NCBI GenBank assembly: GCA_017398145.1
Contig: JAFQHD010000232.1
Location: forward strand, 1-40,446
DNA from: Clostridia bacterium
GTDB lineage: Bacteria > Bacillota > Clostridia > Oscillospirales > CAG-272
DNA length: 40,446 nucleotides
Direction of reading: 5' to 3'
The position numbers were made by a program, and so were the translations under genes. A model generated the notes under the pieces. The model was given only the letters and a program-made list of their open reading frames with translations. It made no database searches and was not told the origin of the DNA. Positions within the stretch are counted from its first letter, which is position 1; each line of letters starts with the position of its first letter. Below are positions 13,927 to 20,615 of this stretch, piece after piece.

Positions 13927-14851
13927 ACTTAAACCCTCTGTCACCGCGCCGTTGCTGGCTCTCGTGATGTATCTGCTTATGGCGGCATCATCACTGACCG
14001 ATATAGAAAAGCTGGGTCAGCGAGACAATGTGTTTCTTGCGGTGATAATATTACAGATCGTTATATTTATCATTCCCGGTATATTCTACTGCCGCTTCAA
14101 GGGAAACGGCTTCACGGAGAAGCTGCGCTTCAAGCCCTTTAATTTGAACAAGCTTTGGCTTTCGGTATGCTCCTTCTTCGTGCTCGCCTTCGGCTCAGCT
14201 CTTGTAAAGTTAGGGCTCTATGCCGTAGGCTACTACAGCCAGCAGTACACTCTGTATGAGAATTATCTTCCCAACGATGCTTCATCTATAGCAAATCTGC
14301 TGTATATACTTATAGCTATCGCCATCATCCCCGCCATAACCGAGGAATTCATCTTCAGAGGGATCATCTTAGGCGAGTATTCAGCCATGGGAACAAAGCC
14401 CGTAACCGCGGTAATGCTCTCGGCGGCAATGTTCGCAATGCTTCATTTTAACCTCTATCAGTTCCCCGTATATTTCTTCGGTGGTATAGTTCTCGGATAT
14501 GTGGCAGTCATCACAAATTCGGTGCTGTGTGCCATGATAGTTCACTTATTGAACAATGTGTTCAGTCTGCTCTTTGAGCCTCAGCTTCTGAGACTTATTT
14601 CTCAGACAGACAGCCCTGTATTTGTACTCTTTGTATTGACAATAATATTCTTTGTATTCCTGATACTTTTCTTCGGAAGTGCAGAGAAGGTTTATTATAA
14701 AAAAGGCATAAACGGAGAGGAATCCTCTCCCCTCAAAAGAAAGAAACGCAGAAAGGATAAGAGCTTTACCCCCGATCGTGAAGCCTCTCTCTCCCCCGCG
14801 TTCATACTCTGTATCATCGCATACATAGTAATAACCCTAACCCTTAAGTAA
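13916..14851 (+). CDS. CPBP family intramembrane metalloprotease
   Basis: The 311-residue, strongly hydrophobic protein has about eight membrane segments and the three CPBP/Abi motifs: EEFIFRGIILGEY near residue 143 (EExxxR), FAMLHFNLYQF near residue 173 and IVHLLNNVFSL near residue 206 (HxxxN). CPBP proteins are membrane glutamic/metalloproteases related to eukaryotic CAAX endopeptidase Rce1; in bacteria some process peptides or act in bacteriocin immunity, but the substrate here is unknown. The start at ATG 13916 overlaps the cyclo-ligase stop by 11 bases, with AAAAAGGAG 12 bases upstream. The tail after residue 265 is basic and cytosolic. mltG follows after 10 bases. Confidence 0.9.
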   Translation: MRIKLKPSVTAPLLALVMYLLMAASSLTDIEKLGQRDNVFLAVIILQIVIFIIPGIFYCRFKGNGFTEKLRFKPFNLNKLWLSVCSFFVLAFGSALVKLGLYAVGYYSQQYTLYENYLPNDASSIANLLYILIAIAIIPAITEEFIFRGIILGEYSAMGTKPVTAVMLSAAMFAMLHFNLYQFPVYFFGGIVLGYVAVITNSVLCAMIVHLLNNVFSLLFEPQLLRLISQTDSPVFVLFVLTIIFFVFLILFFGSAEKVYYKKGINGEESSPLKRKKRRKDKSFTPDREASLSPAFILCIIAYIVITLTLK

Positions 14852-14861
14852 GGAGCTAAAT

Positions 14862-16442
14862 ATGGATAATAACAATAATAAGCGTTCACCTCTTGACGAG
14901 ATCAAGCGCGTAACAAGAGAGGCAACGGGAACTAACAGACCTCAGTCGCCGAAGCCTCAGCCTCAGCCCAGACCCGCACAGAGCCCTGCTCCCGTGCAAA
15001 GACCCGTGCCCCCCAAGACTCCTGTTCAGAGTACACCTGCAAATGATTTTGACATAGATGTACCTAACTTTCACCGCAGCACCCCTTCCGACAATATGTC
15101 CCGTGCCGACAAGGTGCGTATCGCAAGAGAAAATGCGGCAAGAGCAAGAGAACAGAGCCAGCACACAAGAGTTATGAACGTAACGGAAATGACTCCCGAC
15201 GACAAGGAAAAGGAGCTGGAAAGACAGCGTGAAGAAGCACGCCGTCTTGTACAGCAGAATCAGAGCCGTCAGAAAAACCGCTACGCCACAAGACCCACCC
15301 CTGTGGTAAAGCCCCGTCCCGAGCCTAAAAAGAAGCCCGAAAAGACACGCTCCGAGTTTTCCGACGAGTTCGAGGAGACTGTAGGCAAGGGAGTTCTTTC
15401 CAACACCGTCAAGGCTATCATCTATATAGTATCGGTGCTTGTTATCTCGGGCTGTCTTGCCCTCTTTACGATACTTGTGGGCAACGATTGCTTTGCCTTT
15501 GTCAAGAGTGATGCCGAGATAACAGTGACCATCCCCGAGGATGCAGATCTGGGCGATATCGCAAAGGAGCTGAAAAAGAACGATATCATCAAGTATCCCA
15601 ATATGTTCAAGCTCTACGTTATGATCCGCGGCAAGGACTCCGACAACTATGTTGCGGGTAACCATACCGTCAGCGGTATGATGGGCTACGATACACTTAT
15701 CGCACAGTTTAAGCCTGCCGTAGGCCGCGAGGAGATAACTCTTACCATCGTTGAAGGCTCCACCACACAGGAGATAATAGACCTGTTTGTGGAAAACGGA
15801 ATCGGTACACAGGAGGGCTTTAAGGAAACTATTGAGAACTATGAGTTTGATTTCTGGTTCCTTGAGGAGCTTGACAAGATAGATACCTCCAAGCGTATCT
15901 ACCGTCTCGACGGTTATCTCTTCCCCGATACCTACAACTTCTTTACCAACTCAAGCGAAGCTGACGCCCTCTACAAGCTGCTGTCCAACTTTGAAGCCAA
16001 GTTCGATATCGAGAACAAGGCAAGATGCGAGGAGTTAGGTATGACCGTTGACGACATCGTTATCATGGCATCCCTTATCCAGAAGGAGGCTATGCATATA
16101 ACCGACTATCCCCTTGTATCCTCGGTATTCCATAACAGAATCAAGGACGGTATGAAGCTGGAAAGTAACGCAACAGTACAGTACACTATGCCCAAGGAGG
16201 AGGTGGAGCTCAAGCTGACCTACGACCAGATAACGACCTATGACAACGGATACAACACCTATCTCTATAGTGGATTACCCGCAGGTCCTATCTGTAATTC
16301 GTCCCTTAACGCCCTCAACTGGGCTCTGTACCCCACTGATACCGATTACCTGTATTTCGTATCCGACAAGGACGGCTATAACCATTATGCAGTCACCTTC
16401 TCCGAGCACGACAAGAACGTAAAGACATATCAGGGAGAATAA
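14862..16442 (+). CDS. mltG: endolytic murein transglycosylase MltG (YceG)
   Basis: MltG cleaves nascent glycan strands and is thought to terminate peptidoglycan polymerisation at the membrane. The 526-residue protein has a long Pro/Gln-rich cytoplasmic region (residues about 1-180, rich in PQPQPR-like segments and charged helices), one membrane helix at about 183-206 and an extracytoplasmic YceG domain with a LysM-like part (about 215-300) and the catalytic region containing IMASLIQKEA near residue 406, VFHNRIKDGMKLESNATVQY near 425 and LPAGPICNSSLNALNWALYP near 470. The extended Pro-rich N-terminus is longer than in E. coli MltG, as in many Firmicutes. AAGGAG precedes the ATG, and a terminator follows. 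Confidence 0.94.
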   Translation: MDNNNNKRSPLDEIKRVTREATGTNRPQSPKPQPQPRPAQSPAPVQRPVPPKTPVQSTPANDFDIDVPNFHRSTPSDNMSRADKVRIARENAARAREQSQHTRVMNVTEMTPDDKEKELERQREEARRLVQQNQSRQKNRYATRPTPVVKPRPEPKKKPEKTRSEFSDEFEETVGKGVLSNTVKAIIYIVSVLVISGCLALFTILVGNDCFAFVKSDAEITVTIPEDADLGDIAKELKKNDIIKYPNMFKLYVMIRGKDSDNYVAGNHTVSGMMGYDTLIAQFKPAVGREEITLTIVEGSTTQEIIDLFVENGIGTQEGFKETIENYEFDFWFLEELDKIDTSKRIYRLDGYLFPDTYNFFTNSSEADALYKLLSNFEAKFDIENKARCEELGMTVDDIVIMASLIQKEAMHITDYPLVSSVFHNRIKDGMKLESNATVQYTMPKEEVELKLTYDQITTYDNGYNTYLYSGLPAGPICNSSLNALNWALYPTDTDYLYFVSDKDGYNHYAVTFSEHDKNVKTYQGE

Positions 16443-16445
16443 ATA

Positions 16446-16488
16446 AAAAGCGCCGTAACGAGTTTTTGCTCGTTACGGGCTCTTTTTT
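16446..16488 (+). terminator. terminator after mltG
   Basis: CCGTAACGAG (16453-16462), loop TTTTTG, CTCGTTACGG (16469-16478) form a perfect 10-bp stem, with a T6 run at 16483-16488. Confidence 0.88.
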
Positions 16489-16560
16489 AGTGAAGAGTGA
16501 AAAGTGAATAATGAAGGAAGAAAACCGCTTCGGCGGTTTTCTTCCCTTAATTACGCATTA
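16489..16560. repeat. short hairpin element with UUCG tetraloop
   Basis: GGAAGAAAACCGC (16516-16528), TTCG, GCGGTTTTCTTCC (16533-16545) is a perfect 13-bp hairpin closed by C(TTCG)G. On its right CCTTAATTACGCATTA (16545-16560) matches the border of the ddl-side element, and on its left are GTGAA-type short tandem units. The stop codon of the minus-strand gene (16560-16558) is the end of this border. It may also terminate that gene, although a T-run is lacking. Confidence 0.6.
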
Positions 16561-17145
16561 TTTTCTGTATTCGGTCTTTACTTCCTCTATCCACGCATCC
16601 TCTGCGGTATAATACAGAGTGATATATTGTGTACGGCTCATATCCGAGCCGATATCACGGCGGAAGCTGCCGTCGTTTTTCATAATATTATAATCAAGGG
16701 AATATGTAATAGAAAATGTATTATCGTCTATTTGTTCGTCATAGAGATATACTAACTCCTTTGCGTACACACGCTGAGGAGTAAAGGAGCTATATGTTCC
16801 AAGCTCTTTTTTGTACATATTATTCAAGCTCTGCGCATCACCCTGCTCAAGCGCCAAGAAGTATAGCTCAAAGAACACAGCGCCGATATCACTGCAGCTG
16901 CCGTCCCCGTCTATATACCAGCGTTGTCCCATAGCGTCGGTATAATGAAGAGTTCTGTCCTTTTCAAGATAATCGGGATCTGAAAAATAATTCTCCTCCT
17001 CTTTGGGAGTATAGAATTTGTAATCGGTCTCGGTTTCGGAATTGACCTTGACCACAGCACCCAGAATAAGATAAAGAGCAAAAAGCGAAGCTAATACAAT
17101 AGCCAATATTATAAATACCTTGATGATCTTCTTTTTGGCAGACAT
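16558..17145 (-). CDS. membrane-anchored protein of unknown function
   Basis: I do not recognise this 195-residue protein. It has a basic start (MSAKKKIIK), one hydrophobic segment at residues about 8-31 with no lipobox cysteine, and a polar domain that should lie outside the cell. That domain is rich in acidic and aromatic residues and has the look of a small alpha+beta fold of the NTF2/DUF4878 kind (GQRWYIDGDG, then a helix FELYFLALEQGDAQSLNNMY, then beta strands FSITYSLDY and QYITLYYTAEDAWIEEV); this fold suggestion is only a guess. It has a strong promoter and is divergent from the acyl ligase gene. Confidence 0.75.
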   Translation of the reverse strand: MSAKKKIIKVFIILAIVLASLFALYLILGAVVKVNSETETDYKFYTPKEEENYFSDPDYLEKDRTLHYTDAMGQRWYIDGDGSCSDIGAVFFELYFLALEQGDAQSLNNMYKKELGTYSSFTPQRVYAKELVYLYDEQIDDNTFSITYSLDYNIMKNDGSFRRDIGSDMSRTQYITLYYTAEDAWIEEVKTEYRK

Positions 17146-17174
17146 TACAAATAATCCTTTCAGGTCTTTTGGAT

Positions 17175-17203
17175 ATTATATCATAAAAACAGACTTTTGT
17201 AAA
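17175..17203 (-). promoter_or_regulatory. promoter of the membrane-anchored hypothetical gene
   Basis: On the minus strand TTTACA (17203-17198), a 17-base spacer and a perfect TATAAT (17180-17175) lie about 30 bases before the start codon at 17145. Confidence 0.78.
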
Positions 17204-17218
17204 CTGGGCTTTTAACTA

Positions 17219-17247
17219 TTGACAAGATAAGGATATTTAATTATAAT
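17219..17247 (+). promoter_or_regulatory. consensus promoter of the acyl ligase-ACP unit
   Basis: Perfect TTGACA (17219-17224) and TATAAT (17242-17247) are separated by the ideal 17 bases. The predicted leader is about 27 bases with AAGGAG before the ATG at 17281, so high constitutive expression is expected. Confidence 0.85.
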
Positions 17248-17280
17248 TATTTGTAGATAATTATATTAAGGAGACAATTT

Positions 17281-18987
17281 ATGCCTAAGAAGATCAAGCG
17301 TATTGTTGACCCCAAGATAATCAAGGATCTGCGTGACCTTGTTATCACCAATGCAGAAAAATTCGGCGATCAGCCTCTTTATCATTATAAGGAAAACAAG
17401 GAAGTTGTTACCTTTTCGCACAATCAGCAGTTAGAGCAGATGAACGCTCTGGGTACAGCCTTTGCAAAATTAGGTCTTATGGGCAAGCATATTGCCGTTA
17501 TCGGTGAGACCCACCCCAACTATATGACCACATACTTTGCTACAGTCAACGGCGGCGGCGTTATCGTTCCCCTTGACCGTGAGCTGGAGCTCGAGCAGAT
17601 AGCCAACTTCTGCAATGTTGCCGAGGTTGAGGCGGTGGTTTATACCAAGGGTATGAACGGTAAGCTTATTCCTCTGGCTGACAAGATGCCCGGAGTAAGA
17701 TATTTCATTCCCATTCACGGCGAGCTTGAGACCGCCGAGAGCGAAAAGCTCATAAAATTCAGCGAAATGCTGAATATAGGTAGAGAAGAGCTGGCAAACG
17801 GCAACCGCGCATTCCTCGACCACGAGATAGATATGGAAAAGATGTGCGCTATCCTTTTCACCTCGGGAACGACGGGAACCTCCAAGGGCGTTATGCTGAG
17901 CCAGAAGAACCTGACTACAGCCACCAACTCTGCCTGTCAGACAATGCAGGTGGACCATCGTAACACCATGGTGACCGTGCTTCCCATCCATCACACTTAT
18001 GAATGTACCTGTGAGCAGCTGGCTCTGCCCAACTGCGGCTCCCAAGTATATATAAACGAAGGACTTAAGAACACCATGAAGTCCATCAACTATTTCAAGC
18101 CTAACACTTTGGTACTCGTTCCCCTCTACGTTGAGACCATGTACAAGAGACTTTGGGCTGAAATAGACAAGAAGGGTATGACGAAGAAGGTCAAGTTTGC
18201 AATGAAGCTCTCAAACGCACTTCTCAAGGTCGGTATAGACCTGCGTGACAAGCTCTTTGCACAGGTAAAGGCAGGCTTTGGCGGTAATCTGCGCTCCATC
18301 ATTTGCGGCGGCGCTCCTCTTGCTCCCAAGCTGGTGCAGGATTTTGAGACCTTCGGTATCACCATCATCGAAGGCTACGGCATCACCGAATGCTCTCCTC
18401 TTGTTGCGGTAAACGATCCCAACAACGTGGTGCTCCATTCCGTAGGCTTCCCTGTTTTCGGCTGTGAGGTCAAGATAGACAAGGAAAATCCCGAGGACGA
18501 GACAGGCGAGATACTTGCAAAGGGCGACAACGTAATGCTTGGTTACTATAAGAATCCCGAGGCTACCGCCGAGGTGTTCACCGAGGACGGTTACTTCCGT
18601 ACAGGAGATATAGGCTTTATTGACAAGAAGGGAGCCGTGCACATCACCGGTAGAAAGAAGAACGTAATTATTCTCTCTAACGGCAAGAACGTGTTCCCCG
18701 AGGAGGTCGAGGAGCATATGGCTGACTGTGACACCATATCCGAGATAGTAGTCCTCGGCAGAGAGAACACCAACAAAGAAGTGGTCGTCACTGCTATCGT
18801 ATACCCCAACTACGATGTTGTGGGCGAGGATACTCCCGCCGATAAGGTCCTTGAGGCTGTAAAGGCTCAGATCTTTGAGGTAAACCGCAAGCTCCCCTCC
18901 TTCAAGCAGGTAAGAGAGGTTGAGATAAGAACCACCGAGTTCGAGAAAAACACATCCAAAAAAATCAAAAGATTTTTAATTAAATAA
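17281..18987 (+). CDS. AMP-dependent fatty acyl ligase (acyl-CoA/acyl-ACP synthetase)
   Basis: This ANL-superfamily enzyme activates a carboxylic acid as acyl-AMP and transfers it to a thiol. The 568 residues contain the P-loop LFTSGTTGTSKGVMLS near residue 197, EGYGITECSPLVAV near 365, YFRTGDIGFIDKKG near 437, GRKKNVIILSNGKNVFPEEVEE near 457 and the C-terminal catalytic lysine region NTSKKIKRF. This is the long-chain fatty acid branch (FadD-like). The acyl carrier protein gene 25 bases downstream suggests that the acceptor is ACP rather than, or as well as, CoA. The protein has no membrane segment and starts with a basic tail. The start is supported by AAGGAG and a consensus promoter. Confidence 0.88.
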   Translation: MPKKIKRIVDPKIIKDLRDLVITNAEKFGDQPLYHYKENKEVVTFSHNQQLEQMNALGTAFAKLGLMGKHIAVIGETHPNYMTTYFATVNGGGVIVPLDRELELEQIANFCNVAEVEAVVYTKGMNGKLIPLADKMPGVRYFIPIHGELETAESEKLIKFSEMLNIGREELANGNRAFLDHEIDMEKMCAILFTSGTTGTSKGVMLSQKNLTTATNSACQTMQVDHRNTMVTVLPIHHTYECTCEQLALPNCGSQVYINEGLKNTMKSINYFKPNTLVLVPLYVETMYKRLWAEIDKKGMTKKVKFAMKLSNALLKVGIDLRDKLFAQVKAGFGGNLRSIICGGAPLAPKLVQDFETFGITIIEGYGITECSPLVAVNDPNNVVLHSVGFPVFGCEVKIDKENPEDETGEILAKGDNVMLGYYKNPEATAEVFTEDGYFRTGDIGFIDKKGAVHITGRKKNVIILSNGKNVFPEEVEEHMADCDTISEIVVLGRENTNKEVVVTAIVYPNYDVVGEDTPADKVLEAVKAQIFEVNRKLPSFKQVREVEIRTTEFEKNTSKKIKRFLIK

Positions 18988-19012
18988 AGACATTTACAAA
19001 GGAGTAATTATT

Positions 19013-19240
19013 ATGTTTGAGAAGATCAAAGAAATTCTTGTTGAAGAAATGCAGGTTGACCCTGAAAACGTAACCATGGAGGCAGAGCTTGTAAACGACT
19101 TAGGCGTTAATTCTCTTGAGCTTGCCGATCTCATCCTCCTCTGCGAAGAGAAGTTTGATATCGAGATAAATGACGAGGATATCCACAAGTTCATCACTGT
19201 TGCTGACGTTGTGGCATACCTTGATAACCTTAATAAGTAA
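19013..19240 (+). CDS. acyl carrier protein
   Basis: The 75-residue acidic helical protein has the phosphopantetheine site in NDLGVNSLELADL, with the modified serine at residue 36, where canonical ACPs read G-x-DSL. The helix II sequence LELADLILLCEEKFDIEI and the C-terminal TVADVVAYL are typical. It carries acyl chains as thioesters. Fatty acid synthesis genes are absent nearby, so this is probably a dedicated partner of the ligase just upstream, with which it shares the promoter at 17219 and the terminator at 19259. Calling it acpP would overstate the evidence because a main ACP gene is normally next to fab genes. Confidence 0.93.
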   Translation: MFEKIKEILVEEMQVDPENVTMEAELVNDLGVNSLELADLILLCEEKFDIEINDEDIHKFITVADVVAYLDNLNK

Positions 19241-19258
19241 TAACTAAATAATTCAACG

Positions 19259-19289
19259 GGGGATGTTGTTTATTGACATCCCCTAATTT
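19259..19289 (+). terminator. terminator after the acyl carrier protein gene
   Basis: GGGGATGT (19259-19266), a 9-base loop and ACATCCCC (19276-19283) form an 8-bp perfect stem followed by TAATTTT. Confidence 0.75.
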
Positions 19290-19310
19290 TAAATTAACTT
19301 TAATTAATAA

Positions 19311-19501
19311 GCGATATATTTGCCTTCGGCAAATGCGATATGTTTATTTCATATACGCGATATGTTTTCAACGAAAACGCGATATGATATAAATCCTTAT
19401 CTCCGCGCCCCGCAGGGCATATCGCTTCCATAGGAAATATCGCTCCCCAAGGGAATATCACAAATCCCGCAGGGATTTATATCGCTGCCGACTACGTCGG
19501 C
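19311..19501. repeat. gene-less symmetrical hairpin array (linker GCGATAT/ATATCGC)
   Basis: Left linkers GCGATAT are at 19311, 19335, 19357 and 19379. Right linkers, the reverse complement ATATCGC, are at 19419, 19437, 19455 (ATATCAC) and 19479. Hairpins between them: ATTTGCC-TTC-GGCAAAT, GTTTATTTCATATAC (one mismatch), GTTTTC-AAC-GAAAAC; then on the right TTCC-ATA-GGAA, TCCC-CAA-GGGA and AAATCCC-GCA-GGGATTT, plus GCCGAC-TAC-GTCGGC (19487-19501) outside the last linker. The centre (19386-19418) holds only GCCC-CGCA-GGGC and about 20 more bases. The layout equals that at 12098-12709 with a different linker and no gene. It fills the gap up to the RBS of the next gene. Confidence 0.88.
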
Positions 19502-19515
19502 AATAAGGAGACATT

Positions 19516-20184
19516 ATGGGACAAGCACTTGGTCTGATATTCGTTATACTGGGCATCATTGCCATGACTCTGGTCATCATCTACAGCCTTATGCAGATCA
19601 TGGGCAGATCCAACGCCAAAAGGATACTGCAGTACGGCAGAGACAGAGAGTATTTTATATACGAAATGCTAACCAATGCATTTAATAATAATACGGTTTT
19701 CCGTAACCTGTATTTTCCCGTTGCAACGAAGGAAGGCATCTTTGACACAGAGGTTGACGTGGTATGTGTCACAAGAGGCGGTATAGCTGTCATTGAGGTC
19801 AAGGGCAGTAAGGGTGTTATCGACTCCCCGCCCTCCGGCATGTGGCGTCAGCGCTACGGCAAAAAGGTTCTGCAGTTTGAAAATCCGTATAATCAAAATG
19901 AAGGACACGTAAAAGCTATACGTAACGCCTTAGGCAAAAAAGGTATCACCAACGTCCCCATAAAAAACTACGTGGTGTTTACCGATATACACACTCAGTT
20001 CAGCCACCGCTACCCCTGGCTTCTGCGCTCGGACAACGTGGTAGAGACGCTTGAAAGATTGGATGACAAGCTTATCCTCACCCGCCGTGACCAGCGCATT
20101 ATCGCACAGATAATGCGAAATCATAAGCGAAGAAAGCATATGACGTTCAAACAGAAAAACAAAAACAGAAGGACAAAAAGATGA
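19516..20184 (+). CDS. membrane-anchored NERD-domain protein
   Basis: The 222-residue protein has an N-terminal hydrophobic helix (residues about 4-28), then a NERD (nuclease-related) domain: a conserved start GRDREYFIYEML, then TEVDVVCVTRGGIAVIEVKGSKG at about 76-98 with the D...ExK nuclease-like core, and WRQRYGKKVLQFENPYNQN near 108. The basic C-terminus (KRRKHMTFKQKNKNRRTKR) could bind nucleic acid. NERD proteins are assumed to be nucleases of the restriction-endonuclease-like fold, but few have been tested. The RBS AAGGAG directly follows the hairpin array. The last codons overlap dut by ATGA. Confidence 0.86.
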   Translation: MGQALGLIFVILGIIAMTLVIIYSLMQIMGRSNAKRILQYGRDREYFIYEMLTNAFNNNTVFRNLYFPVATKEGIFDTEVDVVCVTRGGIAVIEVKGSKGVIDSPPSGMWRQRYGKKVLQFENPYNQNEGHVKAIRNALGKKGITNVPIKNYVVFTDIHTQFSHRYPWLLRSDNVVETLERLDDKLILTRRDQRIIAQIMRNHKRRKHMTFKQKNKNRRTKR

Positions 20185-20615
20185 AAATATTATTTAAAAA
20201 GTTACAGGAGAAGGCTCACACGCCTACATACGGTTCTCCTTATTCGGCAGGTGCAGACCTGTATTCTGCTGACGAGGCTGTAACCCTTGCTCCCGGTGAG
20301 AGCAGGCTTATGCATACCGGTATTGCCGTTGAGATACCCGTGGGATACGTGGGATTGGTTTATGCCAGAAGCGGTCTTGCCGCAAAGAGAGGTCTTGCAC
20401 CTGCCAATAAGGTTGGCGTTATCGATGCCGACTACCGCGGTGAGATAATGGTATGTCTGCATAATCATTCAACAAGCGAGCAGACGGTTGAAGCAGGCGA
20501 AAGAATAGCGCAGATGGTGGTTGCTCCCTTCCTTGCCTGCGAGTATGAGGAAACAGACGAGCTGTCAGAGACCGTCAGAGGCGAAGGCGGGTTTGGTTCC
20601 ACGGGAACAAAATAA
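20181..20615 (+). CDS. dut: deoxyuridine triphosphatase
   Basis: dUTPase hydrolyses dUTP to dUMP and pyrophosphate, keeping uracil out of DNA and supplying dUMP for thymidylate synthesis. All five motifs of the trimeric family are present: AGADLYS (residue about 24), RSGLAAKRGL (about 63), GVIDADYRGEI (about 79), GERIAQMVV (about 107) and the C-terminal lid GEGGFGSTG. Length, 144 residues, is standard. It overlaps the NERD gene by 4 bases upstream, and its stop codon overlaps the next start by one base. Confidence 0.97.
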   Translation: MKILFKKLQEKAHTPTYGSPYSAGADLYSADEAVTLAPGESRLMHTGIAVEIPVGYVGLVYARSGLAAKRGLAPANKVGVIDADYRGEIMVCLHNHSTSEQTVEAGERIAQMVVAPFLACEYEETDELSETVRGEGGFGSTGTK

